This document shows, piece after piece, positions 6,651 through 14,646 of a stretch of 64,000 nt of DNA (position 1 is its first letter; every line of letters begins with the position of its first letter). Origin of the DNA: Caldalkalibacillus thermarum (GTDB lineage Bacteria; Bacillota; Bacilli; Caldalkalibacillales; Caldalkalibacillaceae). The translations under genes were made by a program, and so were the position numbers. The notes beneath the pieces are model-generated. The model was not told where the DNA came from. It saw nothing but the letters and a program-made list of their open reading frames with translations, and ran no database searches. The stretch is taken from NCBI RefSeq assembly GCF_014644735.1, contig NZ_BMKZ01000012.1:777-64776 (forward strand). Direction: 5' to 3'.

Positions 6651-6884
6651 CTACCCCTGTTTGAAACTAGTGCGTACGTATTTGGACAGCTCGTGAGGCG
6701 GAACAAAGCGGCCATATAAACGGAAGATCAGTTTATATCGCTCTTCCATCGCCCGTCTGACCAGCCCCTCAATGCGCTCATCCTCCAGGTCTAAGAGCAG
6801 CTCTTCCAATTCCTTTTTCAACAGATACTCGATCTCCTGCGCTTCTTTCCGTGTCAGCATTAATCCCAGCATCGAGGCGGACAC
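6651..6884 (-). CDS. Small conserved-looking protein of unknown function
   Basis: Up to 77 residues, highly charged and helical (KEAQEIEYLLKKELEELL, then EERYKLIFRLYGRFVPPHEL). No domain recognised. The start could be GTG 6884 or, more likely, ATG 6872, since GGGAG lies too close to the GTG. It stands alone between the tRNA operon and the SpoIIM-like gene on the same strand. Composition and frame look like a real gene rather than chance; the role is unknown. Confidence 0.5.
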   Translation of the reverse strand: MSASMLGLMLTRKEAQEIEYLLKKELEELLLDLEDERIEGLVRRAMEERYKLIFRLYGRFVPPHELSKYVRTSFKQG

Positions 6885-6956
6885 ACTCCCTATGTCAAAT
6901 CTCTGTTTTTGGTATGTCCCAAAACACCCCTTTTTATAAATTATGGGCGCAGAAAA

Positions 6957-7625
6957 TCAAACTCCAAGCACAAACAAGTGGATTAATAACGGTGTGATAA
7001 AACTTTCAATCACAGCGGCCACAAACAAAACCAAGATCAAAATGAGGGTCAAGCGGGCGAGCCCCCTTACTCTTTGCTTCAGTACGGGTACGGTTTGCTC
7101 ACGCCAAAACGTGCCCACATCACTTCTTGTGTTGCCGAATAAATGGGACAATAGCTGGCCTGGACCAAACAGCCAACCTAACAGTCTAAAGCCTAGAAAC
7201 ATGCCCATCCCCCCTGCTACAAAAATGGCCGGCAGCTCCAACAAGCCATGGGGCAAAATCCCAAAGATAAACATGCGTAAGGGTGACACTTCATCTCCCA
7301 AGGCCGAATGGACCAGGACATACCCCACAGCCAAACCGTTCATCAGCAAGGAGAAAATAGGCACAAAAACTAAAAACACACCTACAACGATCATGGTGAT
7401 GGCAGCCAGCACATTATTCTTGAAAATCACCCACATCATATTGACTGGGTTCGGATTGTCAGCCAATTCTCGGGCAATGTTCTCCAACTCCTCTATAAAA
7501 GGGGTAATTGCCTTTTCAAAAACCTCATCGAAGACATATCCTAAAACCACACCTGTGCCAAAAATCAGTAAGGCCGCCCACAGATACGCTTTACTCTCCC
7601 TTAATAAAGTCTTCAACTCTGACAC
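6957..7625 (-). CDS. SpoIIM-family (DUF95) integral membrane protein
   Basis: 222 residues if it starts at GTG 7625, which follows GGGGTGAT; an in-frame start at 7673 would add 16 residues. There are about five membrane segments (LWAALLIFGTGVVLGYVF; NVLAAITMIVVGVFLVFVPI; a central helix; AIFVAGGMGMFLGF; LTLILILVLFVAAVIESF). The motif FIFGILPHGLLELPAIF is the family hallmark PHGxxELPA of SpoIIM/DUF95. In the spore former B. subtilis SpoIIM belongs to the DMP engulfment complex, but this family also has vegetative paralogues. The neighbourhood here is a sporulation cluster, so an envelope-remodelling role is plausible; it may not be SpoIIM itself. Confidence 0.75.
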   Translation of the reverse strand: MSELKTLLRESKAYLWAALLIFGTGVVLGYVFDEVFEKAITPFIEELENIARELADNPNPVNMMWVIFKNNVLAAITMIVVGVFLVFVPIFSLLMNGLAVGYVLVHSALGDEVSPLRMFIFGILPHGLLELPAIFVAGGMGMFLGFRLLGWLFGPGQLLSHLFGNTRSDVGTFWREQTVPVLKQRVRGLARLTLILILVLFVAAVIESFITPLLIHLFVLGV

Positions 7626-7708
7626 ATCATCACCCCATGTTCCAATCATATTTGGACAACACTGGACATACATTTAATTGTAGACGACATGGACAGGAGG
7701 GAAAAGGG

Positions 7709-8494
7709 TTGAACACGTTTTGGGTGATCAATGGACAAAAAGTAAAAAAATACATTCTCCTGATCATCGCTGCCCTGTTTACAGCAGGCGTGATCTATGT
7801 GGAGAGAGATGCCATGAGCGTCTTTTCCTCCCAATTAAACCCGGTCCAATCCAAAGCCGATGAACCGCAAGCCATATACCGTGTACCAACCGACGAAAAG
7901 AAACTGGCCCTGACCTTCGACATCTCCTGGGGGCAAGAGAACCCGGGACTGATTCTGGATGCCCTGGCCGAAAATGGAGTGGATAAAGCCACCTTTTTCC
8001 TCTCTTCTCCCTGGGCTGAACACCACCCGGAAATTGTCCAGCGCATCAAGGAGATGGGTTTTGAGATTGGCTCCCATGGCCACAAACATATCAACTACAC
8101 CCGCTTAAAGAATGAAGAGATACGGGAACAAATCTTAAAGGCGCACCGTATGCTTAAATCTGTTACCGGCCTTACCCCGACCCTTCTCCGTCCCCCCAAC
8201 GGAGACTTTGACAAACGCGTGCTGCGCATTGCCGACGAGCTGGGTTATACGGTTGTGCTGTGGCATACCAATTCAAATGATTGGATGAACCCGGGGGTAG
8301 ACCGGATCGTGCATAATGTCGTTTCCAACGTCCAGCCGGGAGATATTGTGCTGTTGCATGCCAGTGATTCCACCAAACAGACCCATCAGGCATTACCGGA
8401 AATGATCCGCCGGTTAAAAGCAGAGGGGTACCACTTTGTAACCGTCACTGAGCTGATCACCGGCACTGAAAGCCAGATTAAGGAACTGGATTGA
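7709..8494 (+). CDS. pdaB: Polysaccharide deacetylase family sporulation protein PdaB
   Basis: 261 residues from a TTG at 7709, 8 nt behind AGGAGG. N-terminal membrane anchor (ILLIIAALFTAGVIYV), then a NodB carbohydrate esterase 4 domain: ALTFDISWG in place of the usual TFDDG, SHGHKH with the metal His pair, RPPNGDFD, and DIVLLHASD near the end. PdaB is needed late in B. subtilis sporulation for spore stability, and the TFDISW variant is characteristic of that subgroup. It is transcribed against kbaA and shares a terminator with it. The gerD-kbaA-pdaB neighbourhood is conserved in spore formers. Confidence 0.92.
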   Translation: MNTFWVINGQKVKKYILLIIAALFTAGVIYVERDAMSVFSSQLNPVQSKADEPQAIYRVPTDEKKLALTFDISWGQENPGLILDALAENGVDKATFFLSSPWAEHHPEIVQRIKEMGFEIGSHGHKHINYTRLKNEEIREQILKAHRMLKSVTGLTPTLLRPPNGDFDKRVLRIADELGYTVVLWHTNSNDWMNPGVDRIVHNVVSNVQPGDIVLLHASDSTKQTHQALPEMIRRLKAEGYHFVTVTELITGTESQIKELD

Positions 8495-8501
8495 TGAGCA
8501 C

Positions 8502-8533
8502 AAAGCGCCTAGATCCCGCTAAGCGCTTTTTTT
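8502..8533 (+). terminator. pdaB terminator
   Basis: AAAGCGC (8502-8508) pairs with GCGCTTT (8523-8529), followed by more T to 8533. It overlaps the last codons of the converging kbaA. Confidence 0.8.
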
Positions 8534-9097
8534 CTTGGGCTCAGCCGTTAAACGGTGCAGCCATAGCAGTTGCCACACATTACACACAAAGAGGGTACAC
8601 AGCATTAACATGACCCAGATGGGATCATTAATTACCAAAGCGGGTACTGCTTCAACCGTGGTGACGACAAACAGCACAAACAAAGCCGGGACAAAAGCAT
8701 TTTCATTGGTTTGTTGCGCTTTAATATAAGCAAAAACAAGAGATACTATTAATAACACAGTGGGCAAAATCACATAATTCAGCCACGTTTCCTGGTGTGT
8801 GGCAAAAGCGGTGTAACGGAAATAGACCAGGTCAAAAAAAGTGAACAGAATCAAGACAATCTGCGTATAATGCCACACTTTTTTAGATTTGAATAAACCA
8901 AGTGCCAAGCGGTTAACCAGTAAGTAGGCAAAAAAGCCCATCTGGCTGATGGCACTGAAGGTCATGCCGACAGCAAATAAAAAGATCGCCCCAGCCAAAA
9001 ATTCTTCTGCCGAGGAAGTAATCGCCTGAAATCCTTCCCAGTTAATCAGAGTGCTGGTCGCCAGAATGGTCAATCCGCCAACCAGCAATGTTGTCAC
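8519..9097 (-). CDS. kbaA: KinB-signalling pathway activation protein KbaA
   Basis: 192 residues from GTG 9097. Polytopic membrane protein with about six hydrophobic helices (AGAIFLFAVGMTFSAI, MGFFAYLLVNRLALGLF, IVLILFTFFDLVYF, ILPTVLLIVSLVFAY, FVPALFVLFVVTTVEAVPAL, WVMLMLCTLFVCNVWQL) and a short basic C-terminus. KbaA activates the KinB sensor kinase branch of the sporulation phosphorelay in B. subtilis. The reading extends upstream as LTFKKWLFLF, like the expected N-terminus, back to a CTG at 9127 with GGTGAG 5 nt before it, so a non-canonical start is possible. Family assignment rests on topology and the conserved gerD-pdaB context. Confidence 0.85.
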   Translation of the reverse strand: MTTLLVGGLTILATSTLINWEGFQAITSSAEEFLAGAIFLFAVGMTFSAISQMGFFAYLLVNRLALGLFKSKKVWHYTQIVLILFTFFDLVYFRYTAFATHQETWLNYVILPTVLLIVSLVFAYIKAQQTNENAFVPALFVLFVVTTVEAVPALVINDPIWVMLMLCTLFVCNVWQLLWLHRLTAEPKKKSA

Positions 9098-9250
9098 AAA
9101 TAAAAACAGCCATTTTTTAAACGTCAGTTTAACTCACCAACTTTCCTGTAACCGATTAGGAAAATGTCCATTTACGATTGTATCAAAAAGTATAATTTGG
9201 CGCTAGCGATGCATATTAAAGGTGAGTAACAGGAAAGGGGATTTTAGTCC

Positions 9251-9901
9251 ATGGTTAGCCGCTTCCCAGCAATCGTCCAAGGAAAGTGGTGCTGGCTGTT
9301 TATCTTGTGGGCGAGTGCCATGATGGCCATATCTACTTTAACGGCTTGTGCACCCGTGGAAGAACAAGTCAGTCCCGACTACAAGGAAACCAAACAGATG
9401 GTGCTGGATATTTTACAAACCGAAGAAGGCAAGAAAGCGATTCAGGATATCCTCAAAGAAGATGAATTTAAACAGCAACTGCTGATCGATGAACCGGTCG
9501 TGAAAAAAACCATTCAAGATACTTTGCTCCAAGCCGACAATAAAGAAAAATGGCAGCAGCTCATGCTCGATCCGAAATTTGCCCAAAAGTACGCCAAACA
9601 GTTGGAAAACGAGCACAAACGGCTGCTGAAAGACTTAATGAAAGATCCCGAGTATCAGGCTGCTATGATAGACATTCTCAAAGACCCGGAAATGGAAAAA
9701 CAGTTTGTTGAAGTGGCCAAATCACAAGCGTTTCGGCAAGAAACCATGAACATCATGAAAGAGGCCCTGCAAAGCCCCTATTTCCGCCTGGAGCTTTTGC
9801 AACTGTTAAGCCAGGTGGCCAAAGAGATGGAAGGACAGCAGCAAGGGGGCCAGGGTCAACAACAGCAAAGTGACCAAGGCGGTGGCGGAGGAGAACAATA
9901 G
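9251..9901 (+). CDS. gerD: Spore germination lipoprotein GerD
   Basis: 216 residues. Class II signal peptide ending at LTAC (Cys about 33), then an Asp/Glu/Lys-rich helical domain with tandem short helices (KKAIQDILKEDEFKQQLL, MIDILKDPEMEKQFVEVAK) and a Gln/Gly-rich tail. GerD organises nutrient germinant receptors in the inner spore membrane. It starts at ATG behind GGAAAGGGG, divergent from kbaA and convergent with salA. Length, lipobox and repeat character match GerD; the order salA-gerD-kbaA is as in B. subtilis. Expression is presumably from a forespore sigma-G promoter, which I did not locate. Confidence 0.93.
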   Translation: MVSRFPAIVQGKWCWLFILWASAMMAISTLTACAPVEEQVSPDYKETKQMVLDILQTEEGKKAIQDILKEDEFKQQLLIDEPVVKKTIQDTLLQADNKEKWQQLMLDPKFAQKYAKQLENEHKRLLKDLMKDPEYQAAMIDILKDPEMEKQFVEVAKSQAFRQETMNIMKEALQSPYFRLELLQLLSQVAKEMEGQQQGGQGQQQQSDQGGGGGEQ

Positions 9902-9905
9902 TCCT

Positions 9906-9940
9906 AAAAAAAACAGGCGGCAAATACCGCCTGTTTTCCG
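9906..9940. terminator. Bidirectional terminator between gerD and salA
   Basis: Perfect 10-bp stem AAACAGGCGG (9911-9920) with CCGCCTGTTT (9927-9936), loop CAAATA. T follows on the plus strand, an A/T run on the other side serves the minus strand. Confidence 0.9.
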
Positions 9941-9959
9941 TTTAGGCATGATGCGCTCG

Positions 9960-11069
9960 CTATTTTGCTTGAACCTCTAAACGCTGTACAATTTTTTCCG
10001 CCATGCGGGCATAAATCTGGCCGATGACTGAATCTTCGGGGTAAATGGAGGGTGAGGGGTTATCAACGTCTGCTTGCTGATCGGGCTGTCCCAGGGGCAC
10101 TTGGGCCAACAGCTCTGTTTTCAGCACTTCGGCTAACTTTTGGCCTCCCCCGCGGCCAAAAATGTAATCTTTAGAGCCGTCAGGCAATTGATAGTAAGCC
10201 ATATTTTCCACCACACCCAAAATCTCATGTTTTGTTTTGATCGCCATGGCTCCTGCCCTGGCTGCCACAAAGGCAGCTGTCGCATGGGGAGTGGTCACAA
10301 TAATTTCTTTGCTCTGGGGGATCAAGGTATGTACATCCAGGGCCACATCACCCGTTCCTGGAGGCAAATCCAGTATCATGTACTCCAACTCGCCCCAGTG
10401 GACCTGGCTGAAAAAGTTGCGCAACATTTTACCCAGCATAGGCCCCCGCCAAATCACCGGGGAATTGTCCTCCACAAAGAAACCCATGGACATCACTTTA
10501 ACCCCGTGTTTTTCAACAGGGAGAATCATATCGTCAATAACGGTCGGGCGCTGGTCAATGCCCATCATGTCCGGTACGCTAAAACCGTATATATCGGCAT
10601 CAATTACACCTACCTTTTTGCCCATGCGGGCCAGTGCCCTGGCAAGATTGACCGTCACCGTTGATTTACCTACGCCACCTTTGCCGCTGGTGACGGCAAT
10701 AAATTGGGTTTTGGAATCAGGCGCCAATAAGGGTGAAAGAGGAGGTTGCCCTTGCCCGCTCTGGGCACCTGGCCCCGCTCCAGCTTCCTGACGCAGCCGC
10801 TGGGCTAATGCTGCTCTTTCCTGATCGGTCATGGAGCCAAAGGTCACTTTAACCTGGTTGGCACCAATCTCTTTCAATTTATTGACAACATCTTTTTCTA
10901 TGGTCGCTTTTAACGGGCAACCGGATATGGTTAAGACCACCGTTAAACCCACATTATTATCTTGGTCGACTTGAATATCCCGGATCATATTCAATTCAAC
11001 CAAACTCTTATTCAATTCCGGATCCTTAACCTCTTTTAATGCGTCCAAGATCCTTTGTTCAGTTAACAT
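9960..11069 (-). CDS. salA: SalA/Mrp-family P-loop ATPase
   Basis: 369 residues from ATG 11069 (AGAGGTGC upstream; an upstream GTG at 11078 is in that site). N-terminal DUF59/MIP18 domain (residues 1-85, LTISGCPLK), a Pro/Gly linker, then the Mrp/NBP35 ATPase with deviant Walker A TSGKGGVGKST, DADIYGFS and ILDLPPGTGD. The region that carries a CxxC iron-sulphur motif in Mrp/ApbC reads ENMAYYQLPDGSKDYIFG, without cysteines, as in SalA. SalA represses scoC in B. subtilis and so favours exoprotease expression. Position between cwlD and gerD agrees. Iron-sulphur carrier function is therefore less likely. Confidence 0.9.
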   Translation of the reverse strand: MLTEQRILDALKEVKDPELNKSLVELNMIRDIQVDQDNNVGLTVVLTISGCPLKATIEKDVVNKLKEIGANQVKVTFGSMTDQERAALAQRLRQEAGAGPGAQSGQGQPPLSPLLAPDSKTQFIAVTSGKGGVGKSTVTVNLARALARMGKKVGVIDADIYGFSVPDMMGIDQRPTVIDDMILPVEKHGVKVMSMGFFVEDNSPVIWRGPMLGKMLRNFFSQVHWGELEYMILDLPPGTGDVALDVHTLIPQSKEIIVTTPHATAAFVAARAGAMAIKTKHEILGVVENMAYYQLPDGSKDYIFGRGGGQKLAEVLKTELLAQVPLGQPDQQADVDNPSPSIYPEDSVIGQIYARMAEKIVQRLEVQAK

Positions 11070-11169
11070 AGAAAGCACCTCTTTTTACTCCACATTTTTA
11101 TCTTTAGTATAACACATCTGCCCGGAGTAAAGCATCACGGCTCCTGCTAGCCAAACATCCCGGCGAGCC

Positions 11170-11889
11170 CTAGGGGAATTCCAAACTGTTTTCGTCACTG
11201 TAATAACGCAGAATGCCTTCATAAATGGCAAAGGCCACTTTTTTTTGATAATCTGCTGTAGCGAGCAAACCGGCTTCATGGGGATTGGACAAAAAGCCCA
11301 CTTCAACAAGGATGCCTGGAATTTGACTGGCTTTCAAAATATATACTTCCTGATTCTTTTTGGCATGGCGATTGGTATTTTCCAGGTTGCGGATCAGTTC
11401 ATCCTGGACAAAACGGGCCAACCGCTCACTTTCATCCCATAGCGGGTTATAAAAGGTTTGTGCCCCTCTCCAGTTGGGTGAAGAGATACTGTTGAGGTGA
11501 ATGGAGACAAACAGATCCCCTTGACTCCCATTGATCAATTTGACCCTGTTCATTAAATCTTCCTTCTTCCTCCGTCCCAGGCGGTGGGCTTCTTCTGAAG
11601 CAAGCTCCATATCCGTCTCCCTGGTCATAATGACAAAAGCTCCCGCTTGCTGGAGCAGATCGCGCAAATAAATGCTGATGGCCAGAGCCACTTCTTTTTC
11701 CACCACACCCGAGCGGCTGACTGCTCCCCCGTCTCTGCCACCATGTCCGGGATCAATGATGATAATCTGTCCGGTTAAGGGGAGGCCCAGGGCAGATTTT
11801 GTCCCACGGTCAATTGCCTCATTCAGCATGTATAAACCCAAAGCCATGACAATGCTGACAGTCATGATGAGGACAAGTTTTTGTTTCAT
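11170..11889 (-). CDS. cwlD: Germination-specific N-acetylmuramoyl-L-alanine amidase CwlD
   Basis: 239 residues from ATG 11889 behind GGGGGAG. One N-terminal signal/anchor helix (LVLIMTVSIVMALGLYML), then Amidase_3: [12 protein letters not shown] with zinc His, the Glu ligand in EKEVALAIS, SIHLN with the second His, and catalytic Glu in ILVEVGFLSNP. CwlD works with PdaA to form muramic delta-lactam in spore cortex, the mark recognised by germination lytic enzymes. It lies just downstream of the rpsI terminator, so it should have its own sporulation promoter. Length equals the B. subtilis protein. Confidence 0.95.
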   Translation of the reverse strand: MKQKLVLIMTVSIVMALGLYMLNEAIDRGTKSALGLPLTGQIIIIDPGHGGRDGGAVSRSGVVEKEVALAISIYLRDLLQQAGAFVIMTRETDMELASEEAHRLGRRKKEDLMNRVKLINGSQGDLFVSIHLNSISSPNWRGAQTFYNPLWDESERLARFVQDELIRNLENTNRHAKKNQEVYILKASQIPGILVEVGFLSNPHEAGLLATADYQKKVAFAIYEGILRYYSDENSLEFP

Positions 11890-11942
11890 CACCCACTCCC
11901 CCTTGTCCTTACATATATACGAGCGGCAGGACAGGGTTATGC

Positions 11943-11976
11943 AAAAAAAGCCCCAAACCCAACAAGGTTTGAGGCT
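11943..11976 (-). terminator. Terminator of the rplM-rpsI operon
   Basis: On the minus strand AGCCTCAAACC, loop TTGTTG, GGTTTGGGGCT (one G-T pair), then seven T. It separates ribosomal genes from cwlD. Confidence 0.9.
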
Positions 11977-12000
11977 GTATAACTGATCCAGCAACGTTTT

Positions 12001-12393
12001 TTAACGTTTGGAGAATTGGGGCGCGCGGCGTGCTTTTTTAAGACCGTATTTCTTACGCTCTTTCATCCGCGGATCACGTGTCAGGAAGCCAGCCTTTTTC
12101 AACGCAGGACGCAATTCAGGATCAGCTTCTAAAAGCGCACGGGAGATACCGTGACGAATGGCGCCGGCTTGACCAGTAAAACCCCCGCCTTTAACATTGA
12201 CAAGCACATCGTATTTCCCTTCGGTTTCTGTCAGCTCAAGGGGCTGTCTGACAATCTTTTTTAACGTTTCCAAACCAAAGTAATCATCGATGTCCCGTTT
12301 GTTAATGATGATTTTTCCGTCACCAGGGACAAGGCGCACACGTGCAACGGCTTCTTTACGACGTCCGGTACCGTAATATGTTACTTGTGCCAA
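12001..12393 (-). CDS. rpsI: 30S ribosomal protein S9
   Basis: 130 residues, family-typical length. TTG start at 12393 with GGAGGG 8 nt upstream. N-terminal [19 protein letters not shown] and the basic C-terminal tail ending APQFSKR, which reaches the P-site tRNA in the 30S head, are all present. Follows rplM by 15 nt in a two-gene operon. Confidence 0.98.
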   Translation of the reverse strand: MAQVTYYGTGRRKEAVARVRLVPGDGKIIINKRDIDDYFGLETLKKIVRQPLELTETEGKYDVLVNVKGGGFTGQAGAIRHGISRALLEADPELRPALKKAGFLTRDPRMKERKKYGLKKARRAPQFSKR

Positions 12394-12408
12394 AATGAAT
12401 ACCCTCCC

Positions 12409-12840
12409 TTACAGTTCAAGAACTTCCGGTTTTTGTGCTTGATGCGGGTGTTCGCTTCCGGCATAAACGAACAGTTTTTTCGCTTGCTTGCGTCCGAGGG
12501 GACCTTTGGGCAACATTCCTTTTACCGCAGACTCAATCACACGCTCAGGTTTGTTTTGCAACATTTCGGCTGCTGTAAATTTCTTTAAACCGCCAGGATA
12601 GCGGGAATGGCGATAATAAATTTTCTTCTGCAACTTATTACCTGTCAGATGCACTTTATCTGCATTGATAACAATCACAAAGTCGCCGGTGTCTACATGG
12701 GGTGTATATTCAGGTTTATGTTTTCCTCTTAAAATGCTAGCGACCTTAGAAGCTAAACGTCCCAGTGTTTGGCCTGCTGCATCTACCACATACCACTTGC
12801 GCTCAACTTCGTTGGGCTTAGCCATATACGTGGTACGCAT
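12409..12840 (-). CDS. rplM: 50S ribosomal protein L13
   Basis: 143 residues from ATG 12840 behind AAGGAGG. Begins [20 protein letters not shown], with [21 protein letters not shown] and the C-terminal [16 protein letters not shown], all diagnostic. L13 binds 23S rRNA early in 50S assembly. First gene of its operon with its own promoter and a leader of about 95 nt that may carry the L13 autoregulatory element known in Bacillales. Confidence 0.98.
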   Translation of the reverse strand: MRTTYMAKPNEVERKWYVVDAAGQTLGRLASKVASILRGKHKPEYTPHVDTGDFVIVINADKVHLTGNKLQKKIYYRHSRYPGGLKKFTAAEMLQNKPERVIESAVKGMLPKGPLGRKQAKKLFVYAGSEHPHQAQKPEVLEL

Positions 12841-12936
12841 GTTGTTCCCTCCTTGTTTCCGATTCCATCTATCTGACACTCTGCCATCTATTTTCAATCC
12901 ACGTAACGGGGCTATTCAGTGGAAAGAAAAATACCA
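12841..12936 (-). ncRNA. Candidate L13 leader RNA
   Basis: The transcript from the promoter at 12943-12971 has about 95 nt before the rplM start. It contains the segment GATTGAAAATAGATGGCAGA. Bacillales rplM transcripts carry a structured L13 leader at this position; I infer it here from position and have not folded it. Confidence 0.45.
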
Positions 12937-12942
12937 AACTAT

Positions 12943-12971
12943 ATAATACTACATCTGCTTTTGGGAGTCAA
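12943..12971 (-). promoter_or_regulatory. rplM-rpsI promoter
   Basis: TTGACT (12966-12971), 17 bp, TATTAT (12943-12948) on the minus strand. It lies across the 3' end of truA, giving rplM-rpsI transcription independent of truA. Confidence 0.85.
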
Positions 12972-12976
12972 CTTGC

Positions 12977-13840
12977 TCAATAAAAGACACGCCACAAAAA
13001 CAGCCCCTCAGGAGGTGCAGTGGGCCCGGCCAAGTTGCGGTCCTTTTCCTTTAAGGCCCGCTCTACATCGGCTGGCGACTTTTTCCCTTTACCCACTTCA
13101 ATTAAGGTTCCAACGATAATGCGGACCATGTGATACAAAAAACCGGTTCCTCTGCAAATGACGGTGATCATTTGCCCTGCTCTGGGCTCCCCGCCAGCAG
13201 TTGGACAATAGGCCCATCCCGGCCACACAACTTCCCGATCAAGGCCCGGCTTGGCTTGTTCAGCCTGTGTGCCCCGCCCAACAGGGAGAACTTCCAATGT
13301 CAGCTTGTCAATGGTTCTCACTTTGTCTGCCACTTCCGTTTTCGCTGAGCTGAAGGCTGTAAAGTCGTGGGTGCCTTCGAACAAGCGGCCCGCTTCTTGC
13401 ATCAGGGTGACATCCAAAGGCAAGGGCACGTGATAACTATACTGTCTGACAAAAGGGTCGTGGACAGGCGCATTGCAGATAAAATAGCGATACTCTTTAC
13501 CGCGCACATCGTAACGGGCATGGAAAGAAGCAGGTACTTTCTCCGTGCGCAGGATGCGGATATCCCCTGGCAACTGGGCATTGAGGGCTTTAGTCCATTC
13601 ATTCTCTTCCAAAGCAAGGCTGCTCTCAAAGTGGATCACTTGTCCCCGGGCATGGACTCCAGCATCTGTCCGGCCAGAACCCACCACTTGTACCGGGTGG
13701 CGATGCATGCGCTTTAAAACCGCTTCAAGCTCGCCTTGAATGGTCACCGCATTTGGTTGGCGCTGGAATCCGGCATAAGCGGTTCCATCATAGGCTACGG
13801 TACATTTCCACTTGTGGACGCCAGTGGTTTGTTCACTCAT
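12977..13840 (-). CDS. truA: tRNA pseudouridine(38-40) synthase TruA, with an insertion
   Basis: 287 residues against about 245 for most homologues. Catalytic Asp59 lies in GSGRTDAGVHA; FHARYDVRGKEYRYFI and CRGTGFLYHMVRIIVGTL are family blocks. The extra length is a Gly/Pro/Gln-rich insertion at about 186-222 (LPVGRGTQAEQAKPG ... TAGGEPRAGQ), in the loop before the last core strand. It modifies U38-U40 in tRNA anticodon arms. Start ATG overlaps the ecfT stop by one base (TAATG), so it is coupled to the transporter genes. Confidence 0.95.
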   Translation of the reverse strand: MSEQTTGVHKWKCTVAYDGTAYAGFQRQPNAVTIQGELEAVLKRMHRHPVQVVGSGRTDAGVHARGQVIHFESSLALEENEWTKALNAQLPGDIRILRTEKVPASFHARYDVRGKEYRYFICNAPVHDPFVRQYSYHVPLPLDVTLMQEAGRLFEGTHDFTAFSSAKTEVADKVRTIDKLTLEVLPVGRGTQAEQAKPGLDREVVWPGWAYCPTAGGEPRAGQMITVICRGTGFLYHMVRIIVGTLIEVGKGKKSPADVERALKEKDRNLAGPTAPPEGLFLWRVFY

Positions 13841-14646
13841 TATACCACCTCAATCATGATCAGCAAGAGACAATAAGTTCCTGTGACCGCTAGAGCAGCA
13901 TAATCCCTGGGCTGCATTTTCAATTGCCTGAACTGGGTCCTTCCCTCTGCCCCCCGGTAACCGCGAGCTTCCATGGCCAGGGCCAGATCCTCGGCTCTTT
14001 TAAAGGCAGAGAGAAACAAGGGGATGATAATTGGGATAAGCGCGCTGACCCGTTCCCAAAGCGTCCCTGAGGCAAGCGGAGCCCCCCGGGACAACTGTGC
14101 TTTGATGATTTTATCCGCTTCTTGCCACAAAACAGGAATAAAGCGCAGGGCAATGGCCACCATCAAGGCCAGCTCATGAGCCGGGAAACGCCACTTGGCC
14201 AAAGGCTTCAGCATCCGTTCCAAGCCGTTGGTCAAAACAAGGGGCGGTGTGGTAAGGGTAACCAAAGAAGCAATAATGACCAAGAGCACAATCCGGTAGG
14301 TGATGACTGCCCCTTGAATGACCCCGCCTTCGTATACAGAGAGGGCTCCTAACGTCCACAACACCTCCCCTTCGCGGGTAAACCAAATGTGAAAGATATA
14401 GGTCACAGCCAATATGATCCACACCGGTTTTAAACCGCGCCAAATAAAAGTCCAGGGGATACGGGACAAAAACACAGTACCCAACACAAAAACGGAAGCC
14501 AGAGCATAGGATAACCCCTGGCTGGCTGCAAAAATCGTGACGACCACCAAAAAGACGGCCACCAGTTTGGTCCGGGGATCCAGACTGTGAACAAGAGACT
14601 GACCGGGCACATATTGGCCGATGCTGATCATGCCTAATCTGCTCAT
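13840..14646 (-). CDS. ecfT: ECF transporter transmembrane subunit EcfT
   Basis: 268 residues, CbiQ-type membrane protein with several hydrophobic helices (LVAVFLVVVTIFAASQGL, WIILAVTYIFHIWF, RIVLLVIIASLVTL). The two Ala-Arg-Gly-like coupling motifs are QLSRGAP and EARGYRG, which contact the two ATPases. It forms the shared energising module for vitamin-specific S components encoded elsewhere. ATG overlaps the ecfA2 stop by 4 nt. Confidence 0.95.
   Translation of the reverse strand: MSRLGMISIGQYVPGQSLVHSLDPRTKLVAVFLVVVTIFAASQGLSYALASVFVLGTVFLSRIPWTFIWRGLKPVWIILAVTYIFHIWFTREGEVLWTLGALSVYEGGVIQGAVITYRIVLLVIIASLVTLTTPPLVLTNGLERMLKPLAKWRFPAHELALMVAIALRFIPVLWQEADKIIKAQLSRGAPLASGTLWERVSALIPIIIPLFLSAFKRAEDLALAMEARGYRGAEGRTQFRQLKMQPRDYAALAVTGTYCLLLIMIEVV

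Noticed and set aside
6384-6719. Plus-strand frame over the tRNA genes
   Set aside because: It reads through two tRNA genes and their promoter; such products are common false genes.
6943-7677. A 244-codon plus-strand frame opposite the SpoIIM-like gene
   Set aside because: Its Lys/Thr/Pro/Ser-rich product is what antisense of a membrane protein gives; the minus-strand frame has the family motif.
10140-10791. Plus-strand frames opposite salA
   Set aside because: Shadows of a certain P-loop ATPase gene; no start signals.
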